64,000 bases of DNA from Muscardinus avellanarius (taxonomy: Eukaryota; Chordata; Mammalia; Rodentia; Gliridae): NCBI GenBank assembly GCA_963383645.1, contig OY726565.1, positions 30,748,534 to 30,812,533 on the forward strand, in the 5' to 3' direction. Under the pieces are notes generated by a model. It was not told where the DNA came from. It made no database searches and worked only from the letters and a program-made list of their open reading frames with translations. This document shows, one piece after another, positions 55,648 to 64,000 of the stretch (positions are counted from its first letter, which is position 1; every line of letters begins with the position of its first letter). The position numbers and the translations under genes are program-made.

Positions 55648-57671
55648 AAAAACCCCGCATTCTCTGACTTATTTGTAGGTGGTATCTAAACATTTGAAAC
55701 TAAATAAAAATTACAGCATTAAAAGAGACTTCATTGCCAAAATCACATTTTGTTTTTGCTCCAAAAAAGAAAGAGAGCCCTAATATTGTCTCTGAAATCT
55801 AACTACTGGGAAAAGAATATCTCAATTGCATGTTCAATTTTATTTTATTCTTTTAGGTAATAGTTGCCATGGCTCCTTGTGTATCACATCATATTCTTTT
55901 CTGCATTTCTTTTTTTTTGCTAAAAAGTTTTTTAGAACACAATTTTTCATAAGAGATACACTAATGTAAACTTTCTTAATCTGCACAGAGTTAAAATATC
56001 TCTTTTCTTTCAATTTCTCATAGTTTAGACAGGCATATGATTCTGTGTTGAAAATTATATTTCCTTAGAACTTCGAAGGTGGTACAACTTGATATTCTAG
56101 AATGCAATGCTGTTAGATGGTCTGTTGCTGGTTTGTTTCAATTTATTTATGGGTAGGTGTGTCTGCAAAAATGTATTTTTAGTAAAGTAGTGTATGAGTT
56201 TTTTGACTTGCTATTGCTGTGTTTTGATTAAAGATTAAAATAGTTCTACAAGGGATATTAAATAACATACTTTACTGCTACAACTTGCTTTTGTTGTTGT
56301 TGTTTGTTGCTGTTTTTAGTATTGGGCATTCTCTACTGATTTTTTTCATAATGATCTTCATTTCCCCAGTCTTCCATTCTTTTTTATCTTTCTGATAAAC
56401 TTATATGTCATTTTGACTAGATAAACACTATATTTCCTCTATTATAAGTACAATTTTATTCAGAGTTCTCTTGCATATTTTTGCTCTCCCGAGAGATCAT
56501 TTTCTTATTTAAAACATATTCATCATTAATTTTTACTAAAACTGTTGCCAACTATTTAGCTTTTGATATTTGAGCATAGCTAATATGCCATCAATTTGCC
56601 TTTTTCAACAGTTCTCTGCTAGAATTTTTAAATGTTTCCAACATGAACCTGTTTCTTTCTGGGCTTGGTGTGTAGTTGTCATCCTGAGGCTCCTTTCATC
56701 CTCATTTGAGGGGATTTCTTTACTCACTTGGGTTGAACTCCCTGTTCCAGAATCCCTTATTATTTATTTCTTGTTTCCCTTTCTCAACTTGGAGGAACAC
56801 CTCCTTCAGTAGCTTCCTGAAAAGTAGTGCATGGGATATGTTTCTGAGACCTTTCATGTCTGAAAATATTTTATTTTATCATCATAATTACTGAAATAGA
56901 ATTAAATTAATTTTGCTTTCTCTATTCTCAAATTCCAATTTTGCCATTAATAAAGTCTAGTACAATTTTGATTTGTTTTGCATCTAACCTGTTTTATCTT
57001 CTATAAGCTTTTAGGATTGCCTCTTTGTTCCAGATAAAACTTAAAACTTATTCATCATATATCTAATTGTAAGAAATCTTTTTGTTCTGAATTTCCCATA
57101 TTAAGAGAATTCTGTTCTTGTTTTATGAATATAAGTTTTCTAATTGTTCTGAGGATATTAATAATAGTATTTTAAATTTTTTCTTTAAAACAGACTGTTT
57201 CTTCCAACTTGCTTTATTCTATCTGTGTTTTTTTATCTTTCCTACTAGGCTATCCTCAGATATACATTTAATCTTGGTTCTATGTTCATTTAAAAATGGA
57301 ACAGAAAAAGCAGATGGTTGGAACTTGTTCACTGTTAGTGTCTCAGCAGGGACATAGAATAGAGGGTTCAGTTGGGGAATCCCTCAGGTCAGTAGCCTTT
57401 GTTTTCTAATATTTTCTTTTAAAAAATGTTTCTTATTTCCAGAGAAGAATGTCCATTATTCTGTCTGGAGAAATATAAAAGCATCACTGAAAACATTCTG
57501 GGATACGGGTAGAACAGGATAATAAATCTCAATTTTTTATATACCTAGACATTTCACTTATTCTTCTATTTTTAATATAACACTCTGTTTTAGTCTTGCA
57601 TCTGCTAAGTCAGTAACTATCTATCTTTCTGTTTCTAGCTTCCAAAATTTTGCCATTAAAATTTCTCTTCC
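55648..57671. other. No gene seen over 2 kb
   Basis: T-rich, possibly including ancient L1-derived sequence, but nothing assignable. Overlapping ORFs at 56570-56894 occupy two frames. Confidence 0.45.
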
Positions 57672-57672
57672 T

Positions 57673-57862
57673 GGCCGGGCATGGTGGCGTACGCTTGTAA
57701 TCCCCGCGCTTGGGAGGCAGAGACAGGAGGATCCCGCAGGTTCGAAGCCAGCTGTGCTGGCTTATGAGACCCTGTTTCCAAATAAAAAGTATAAAAATGG
57801 TTCTGGGAGTGTAGCCTGGAGGTAGAAGGGTTTCCAGGAACCCCAGTATTACCAAAAAAAAT
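57673..57862 (+). mobile_element. B1-dID SINE, variant subfamily
   Basis: GGCCGGGCATGGTGGCGTACG ... TTCCAGGAACCCCAGTATTACC. Confidence 0.92.
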
Positions 57863-57873
57863 TTTTTTTTCTT

Positions 57874-58076
57874 CCTGATGGGTACAGGGGTACAGGGGTA
57901 CATGCCTATCATCCCAGTTCTTGGGAGGCTGAGAAAGGAGTGTTCAGGTTTAAGGTCAGTGTGTAGTAAGTTAGTGAGACCCTGTTTCAAAATAAAAAAT
58001 TGAAAAGGACTGGTGGTATACTCAGGAGTAGAAGCCCCTGGATTCAATCCCTCATACAAAAACAACAACAACAAAT
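57874..58076 (+). mobile_element. B1-dID SINE with (CAA)n tail
   Basis: Older forward copy directly after the previous one. It has a GGTACAGG triplication at its start (57880-57905). Confidence 0.85.
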
Positions 58077-58675
58077 GCACTCATGCACACACACATACAT
58101 ACACACACTTTTCTTCCTGTTAGTTAAAATCTTAATTGAATTAATATTTATTTTAGACTTAAAAACCCATTTATACTTATTCTGATTAGTGTCATGTTTG
58201 AATGTATTCTATTTACTGTCTTATTTTTTTCTAGTTGTCATTCTGTTAGAAACTTTTTTACTTACTCATTTGCTCCTTTTTTGATAGACCATTTCCCTGT
58301 TTCATTTCTACCTCCATTCTAAGGTTTGATAAATTTACAATCTTTATATTTCTAATCTTTGATATTTGGCATTAAATTTTAATACAATTGAGCATATTTT
58401 TCTATTTAAACCATTAAGTTGATTAATAACTATATAATATTTCCAAAAAAATAGGAACTTAGAATTATGGTATTTTCTCCTTTACTTCTTCTCAATTATT
58501 TCCTGTGACAAGATTATCTGCAGCGTTAGTTAAGATTACTATGAATGTTTAAAAATTAATGTATCTTATTTTATTTATAGAATTATTATATTATAGTATG
58601 ATCATACTTTAATATAACATATGACAAATTATAACTATGTACATGTATGTTATATGATATTTCTATAATAATTAT
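58077..58675. other. No gene seen
   Basis: A short CA/TACA stretch, then AT-rich DNA. Confidence 0.5.
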
Positions 58676-59185
58676 ATATACACATGGTCTTCCATCTTAT
58701 GGTGGTTTAACTTAGAATTTTTTGACTTTATAATGGTGTGAAACTGACACACATATGGAAACTGTACTTTAAAGTTTGGTCTTTTCTGAGTTAGCACTAT
58801 ATGACAAAATACTCTTGTGTGATGCTGGGCATGAGCCACAGCTCCCAGCCGCATGACCATGAGGGTAAACGACTGATACGCTACGGTGAACTGAGTTATC
58901 TGTGGGGTTTTTTGGATACTGTATTTGGTTTTAGCACACCTTCTGTCTACATAATGCTCACCTATGTCTGTATATGAGATATCCGAAACTATATTATAAA
59001 ATAGGCTTTGTGTCAAATAATTTTGCTTAATTGTAGGTAAATGTGTTCTGAGGACATTTAAGGTAGGGTGGACTGAGCTATATGTTTAGTAAGTTAGGTG
59101 TGTTGAGTACATTTTCAACATGATACTTTTTACTTACAATGGGTTTATCAAGAGGTAACCCCTTTTAAAGTCGAGGATCATCTAA
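58676..59185. mobile_element. Possible Tigger/mariner-like DNA transposon fossil
   Basis: TTATGGTGGTTTAACTTAGAATTTTTTGACTTTATAATGG at one end and CTTACAATGGGTTTATCAAGAGGTAACCCC...GTCGAGGATCATCT at the other are imperfect inverted termini. The internal TATTATAAAATAGGCTTTGTGT is a word I associate with a mammalian DNA-transposon repeat. The family is not certain. Confidence 0.45.
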
Positions 59186-59879
59186 ATAATGATATAGTCT
59201 GTATGTTAGTGTATTATATTATTTAAATTATTACTTTTGCTTTTATTATTTGTTTGGGTCAAAATTCTTTCCCTTGGATTCATTTTTTTTGTTTACTTGT
59301 TATGTTTTTCATTCTGATGTTCAACTTTAATAATTCTTTGAGAGAAGGTACATGAGTTTAAAAAAGTTCTGATTCCTTAACTGTTAAAAATGTTTTTATT
59401 CTTGAATGATTCTTTGCTGGTATAGAACTCTACGTGCAGTTAATCTGCCCACATGGAATTTTAAAAGACAGCTCCAAGAAGATGTTCTTGCACAGACCAT
59501 GTGTGGCGAGGCAGCCTGTAGGCCTCCTGCCAGTTTTTTCCAACAGTCTCTTTTTACACGTGTTTTCGTTGTGGCTTCCTTTTTTGATCCCATCTGATTC
59601 TATCTTTTAGGAGTTCTCAAAGTTTCTTGTCCTTAGAGGCTATTCCTTGTTTTTCGCCATAAAAGCAAATACTAATTTTCTTTTCTTTCATTTTTTTCCC
59701 ATTGTGTCTCAGGTTGGTGCATTCCTTGTTTTTTACTGTAGAGACAAACCCTAAAATCTTTTGGCTGCTATTGTTTCTTAGGGATAGTGCCTGGCAGTAG
59801 TGCTGGAGCTTGTGCTCTGAGTCCCCAGCTCCCTGAGTTTCATAAGGGCAGTTTTCCCAGCCATGTATGGCAGCATAGC
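59186..59879. other. No gene seen
   Basis: Two antiparallel ORFs at 59396-59597 mirror each other and have no features. Confidence 0.5.
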
Positions 59880-60105
59880 ATGGCAATGTAGAAATATGTT
59901 TTCTGGAGTCAAATTGTCCTTGGGTTTGAACTCCTATCCTATTACTTCTTAGCCACATGACCATTCTTGTCCTCTCTGTGCCTCCCTCTCTTTATTTTTA
60001 TAAATCGTGAGAATAATAGTACCTACTTCTGAGAGTGTTACAAAGAGTCCCTGAGTATCTGGTTTTCCTGAGTCTTCAGTAAATATTAGCCATTATAATT
60101 CTGAA
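59880..60105 (+). mobile_element. MIR fossil
   Basis: GGGTTTGAACTCCTATCC, TAGCCACATGACC, GAGAATAATAGTACCTACTTC and CAGTAAATATTAGCCATTA give most of a MIR. Confidence 0.75.
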
Positions 60106-60388
60106 AATTGCAAGGGACCCATGTGGCTCAGCTGTTGAACATTTGGTTCCTTATTTATTACTCTGATGGGTATGCCTGTTCCCATTTCTGCTCTTTGTGT
60201 TATTTGACCTAAATTTTGGAGTTATAGTAGAAAATATGGTTTTGAAATGCTGTTTTTCTTTCTCTATCTTGTTTTCTTTGGTCATCTAATCACACTTTTC
60301 CTTTTCCTTACTGCTTTAAATTTTCTGTTCTTATGATTGATTCCCTTCTTATTAGTATTGTTATAGGTTCATTAAGAAAAATAGCAAC

Positions 60389-60556
60389 CTGGGTGAGTGT
60401 GGTGGCACACGCCTGTAATCTGAGTACATGGGAGCCTGAGACTGAAGGATCACAGGTTCCATGCCAGCCTCAGAAACTTAGTGGGAGCCTGTTTCAAAAT
60501 TAAAAAATAAAAAAGCTTCTATCCCTAGTACCACAAGAAAACAAAAAAACAAAAAC
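60389..60556 (+). mobile_element. B1-dID SINE, ID part shortened
   Basis: GGGTGAGTGTGGTGGCACACGCCTGTAATC ... CTATCCCTAGTACCAC. The GTGTAGCTCAGAGG block is missing. Confidence 0.85.
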
Positions 60557-62036
60557 GAATAACTTACCTACCATTGCACTAGGGCAAAAAAGAAACAAGA
60601 ATAGCTGATATATATACTTGGTCTTCCTTCTGAGTCCTGTCTAATGAATTCTTAAACTTGCCAGCTAGCACTGGAGTGTGATCTGTGGCCACTGGCAATG
60701 AACCAGCACTTTATCCCTGTGTGCTGCCCTAAATTACAGTGTTGATTTTTCTGGGTTTTCATTTGTTTGTTTTAATTTGCTTGAATTTCAATGGCTCACA
60801 GTTTCTCCTTTTTGTGACTAATCACACAACAGCATGGATGTTTGTGAAACTCAGCCACCCATTCAGACCAGAATATTGGCACTTCCCAGCCTGCAGCCAG
60901 GAGGCTCAGCAGCAGGCTCTGTTTCTAAGTTAGCCTTCTCACTGTCTCACAACCCCACACATTCTGTTTCTCTACTTTCACAAGTAGGAAAACAAGATTC
61001 TTTCAGGAATTTTTTTTTTCATCTCTCCAAGAACAAACACAATATCTAGGACTAAATAAATCTCTTTAGGCCAATTTAGATGGAAAGGGGGAGGGAGAAT
61101 CAAGTAGAGTATACCCAATTCAGACTGATCTGAATTTATTAGGTTAGAGGCCACTCACTGATGTGAAAGGGACCATTTTATAAGAGAGCGAAGCAAGCCA
61201 AATGAATGGATAACACTTTATGTAGAAAAGAGTACAGCTTGTGTGTTATTAACACTTGCCTTTAAAAATAAGGTTTGCATGGAAATTAATTTATGAGTGA
61301 GAATTGTAACATGTATTATTTGAAAGAAGACTTTAAATTGCAAAGTGTTGTGTAGTTACGCATTTTCACTCAGTAGTTAAAATGATTTAATTGTTATGTG
61401 TGGTACAGGGCAAAATGCTCGGAGCTCCAGAGAATTAGTACACATATCCTTCTGCCTGTTTCCAGCTAAATAAAGAAGTCTTTATTTTTTCTGAAATGTA
61501 ACAGTCTTAGATTTAACCTTGTGGAGCACTACTTCTGTAAATAAAGATACCACTGAAAGTCAATCTGAAGAGAAATAGAAAATACAAATAGCTACTGGAA
61601 AGCTATTATCTAGATCCTTAAAACTATGGTTTTAGCCAGAACTTTCTCACAAAAGAAGTTGTTTTCACATCTGTAATTACTAAGGTTTATAAATAGTCCC
61701 AAATTAAGGCACAGTACTTTCTTTATTCCTTCCGTTTGGGAGATTGAAGTAGACTTGACACCAGGGCATGACCTTGTCTATAATACTCCCATGTCATTAT
61801 GCCTACTTTGCTTTGCTCAATTTAGACCCAAATGGATTGTATCTATCTTTATAGCCTTTTAAAAGATGTCTGCAGCTAGGTTTTTAACCATCAGGTGAAC
61901 TTATACCTGCAAAATATTGGACCTTGCTGTTTTGTTCTCTTCTGTTCAAATTCAGAAATGCCCTCTATGACTTCCATGTATACCATTCACTACCAAACTA
62001 CTAGTGAATATGGGCTGATAAATAAAGTTCAATCCC
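60557..62036. other. No gene seen
   Basis: Unique-looking sequence. Overlapping short ORFs at 60739-61049 are in two frames. Confidence 0.5.
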
Positions 62037-62218
62037 CTGGCTGGGAGAAGGTGGTGCATGCCACCTTCTTGGGAAGCTGAGGCAGCATTTCAGATTGGAG
62101 GCTAAACTCAGCAACTTAGACCTTGTTTCAAAATAAAAAATTTAAAAAGTGGTGGCTCGGGGTGTAGCCTGGAAGTATAATGCCTCTGAGTTCATTCCCC
62201 ATTACCAAACAAACAAAA
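62037..62218 (+). mobile_element. B1-dID SINE, diverged
   Basis: CTGGGAGAAGGTGGTGCATGCC ... GAGTTCATTCCCCATTACC with a (CAAA)n end. The TGTAATCCC block is lost. Confidence 0.78.
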
Positions 62219-62959
62219 TCCTTGAGCCTTTAGATAACTAAACCAAGAGAGTGTTAAAGATCACAAGAGTGTAATGAAGGAGGGTGCCCTTCTCTGTTTC
62301 TTTGTGATTTCTCAGTGGATATGACTCTACTAACATCTAACGCCCTGATTTTCCCAGACTTTTTTTTATTTGGTGATGAAAGAAGCGGTCATGTCAGGAA
62401 TGCCATAGCAGGTTATTCCCGATAGCTTTCCTGCCCTCAAATGGGTGGGCTTTCCTGTCCCTTTAGAATGGAAATCCCGAAACTGTGCTAGGGGAGTGTG
62501 GACAACGTGTTGGGGTTTGGGCTGTGGTCCATTGTTGGAGAGAAAGCAATCTGGTTGCAGGTCAGGGCCTGCCCACTCCCAGTCTGCACACCTTCACCAC
62601 CATGTACTCCCAGCCTTTTTTGCTCTTACAGAAATTGTGTTTTAGCATAAAATTTTATTTTAGTAAAAATTATTCTCCTTAGAACAAAATAAAACAAAAC
62701 ACCCACTTATTTAGAAACTGATACTTTAAAAAATATGTGATTCTTTACTTTCTGAGAAAGAAACTACTTATAAGACATTGGGATCTGAAGGAAAGGTCAG
62801 TGTGGTGGTCTGAAGCCCACTCTCCTCTGGAATTCTGTTCTAGGTACGTGGGTTGAGCAGCAAGAGAATCAAAAGCCACATACATTTGCCTCCAAGGACC
62901 TGACGTGTCTAGTTTGGAGTTCAATAAATATTCAGATCCAGCCTCTATTTATAGAACTT
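62219..62959. other. No gene seen
   Basis: No recognisable element. ORFs at 62445-62682 overlap in two frames. Confidence 0.5.
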
Positions 62960-63118
62960 TAATTGAGTCTCTATCTCTGTGCTGAAAACTTTTTTGCGTG
63001 TCATCTTCCATAGCACTTTGAGGTATGTTGTTTTCACTATTTTATAACCAAGAAATGAAGGCTCTTGGAGGATACATGTTTTGTGCAGCTCATAAGCAAT
63101 AGAGCCAGATTCAAATAT
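62960..63118 (-). mobile_element. MIR-like fossil
   Basis: Inverted MIR words: ATTTTATAACCAAGAAATGAAGGCTC, then GCAGCTCATAAGCAATAGAGCCAGATTCAAA. Confidence 0.6.
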
Positions 63119-63145
63119 ATCTCTCCATACCATTATCCATTCACT

Positions 63146-63600
63146 TATTTTTTATTTTTATGCGCTTTTATTGATGCATTATAGTCTCACTTCATAATGC
63201 GGTTCAGTGATGGTGACATTCATGCACACGGCACTTGGTGAGCTTTCCCGCGGCTCCCTCCCCACTTCCTCCCTTCCCCATAGAGGATACTGAGATGGAC
63301 ATTGGCATTCCCACATATGTATGTACTGTCAATGGAAGTGATTCCTACGTTATTTCTCCCTCTAACTCCCTCCCCAAGACCACCTCTCTAGCTCCACCGA
63401 GGTTTCTCCTCCATTATCTGAAGGCCTTCTGGCATCCCAATTACTCTTTAGCTTCCACATATGAGAGAAAATATAAGACCCTTCACTCTCTGTGACTGGC
63501 TAGTCTCACTTAATTTTCTACAGGTCCATTAATTTTCCTAAAAATGACATAATTTTGTTCTTTCTTACTGAATAGAATACTTTCATACCTTTATATTCCA
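63146..63600 (-). mobile_element. L1 3' end, diverged
   Basis: Inverted 3'UTR (TTTTATTGATGCATTATAG ... CTTCCACATATGAGAGAAAA ... CTAGTCTCACTTAATTTTC). The frame is broken. Confidence 0.75.
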
Positions 63601-64000
63601 ATATGATTTAGGCATTCAAATCTACAATTCTGGGAATTCATATAACTACTTTTATATGATTGTACTGTTTATGATTAAATATATGTTATTATAGGGAAAG
63701 ACTTCTTTTCAGGGTAAAAATGACTCATTATGCTTTATTCTAACTTCTGAAAGTTAGAATAAAGGATACACACCCCTGAAACATTTATGTAGCTCTGTCA
63801 GAGAATTAAGAAAATTATTATCCCCCCAAATTCTCTATTTTTAAAGTTTTTCAAACGGGTCCAATGTTAATAAAATACATTTTAAAGGTTATTACAATGA
63901 CTGATTTTAGCATGAAAGAAAATATCTCTATTTGGTTTAAAAGACCAAGTGGTAATAAAAGATAGGTTTTATATGAGAGTGGTTATTTATGAGAAAACTG
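63601..64000. other. No gene seen to the window end
   Basis: AT-rich. TTCTAACTTC/GAAAGTTAGAAT near 63748 forms a short hairpin of no evident significance. Confidence 0.5.

Overview
The window looks like non-genic DNA from a rodent of the squirrel family (Sciuridae). The main evidence is about 35 copies of a composite SINE. Its left half is B1/7SL-like (GGTGGCNCACGCTTGTAATCCC...). Its right half is ID/tRNA-Ala-like (GGGCTGGGGGTGTAGCTCAGAGG...CCCAGTACC). This B1-dID architecture is known from squirrels and close relatives. I found no host exon, host promoter, tRNA, rRNA or other host gene. The only long, intact-looking coding sequence is viral.

The centrepiece (36339-43196, flanked by a 6-bp duplication CAGGCT) is a very young class II (betaretrovirus-like) endogenous provirus on the + strand. 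Its two 357-bp LTRs read as identical. The order is LTR, primer site, duplicated leader, gag (549 codons), pro with dUTPase and G-patch, pol (RT, RNase H, integrase), env remnant, polypurine tract, LTR. Gag, Pro and Pol lie in three successive -1 frames. Each overlap carries a slippery heptamer (AAAAAAC, GGGTTTT) followed, 8 nt later, by a strong predicted RNA stem, so one mRNA would yield Gag, Gag-Pro and Gag-Pro-Pol. The copy is nevertheless broken: an in-frame TAG separates RNase H from integrase, and env has lost most of its middle. It was therefore probably mobilised by proteins made from other copies.

About 1.3 kb downstream lies an old, badly decayed provirus of the same broad class (44528-52138). 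It has diverged LTRs and only traces of gag and env, and is full of later SINEs.

The left half (1-36 kb) is SINE- and L1-rich. At 3.1-4.4 kb there is an L1 copy with a probable 3' transduction. At 10.4-13.4 kb and 22.0-23.6 kb there are two internally deleted L1-like elements in opposite orientations. Both carry CAAGATGG-containing 5'UTR-type monomers and a ~30-bp GC-rich repeat fused to L1 3' sequence, with little or no ORF. The first has itself received a SINE and an LTR; the second sits inside a SINE. The right end (52-64 kb) holds a twin-primed (5'-inverted) L1, more SINEs and older fossils (MIR, a possible Tigger-like transposon).

A separate oddity links 35.5 kb and 45.5 kb. The SINE at 45.5 kb has a clean 16-bp target duplication, and the SINE at 35.5 kb contains ~60 bp of the 45.5-kb flanking DNA inside its body. 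This suggests template switching during retrotransposition.
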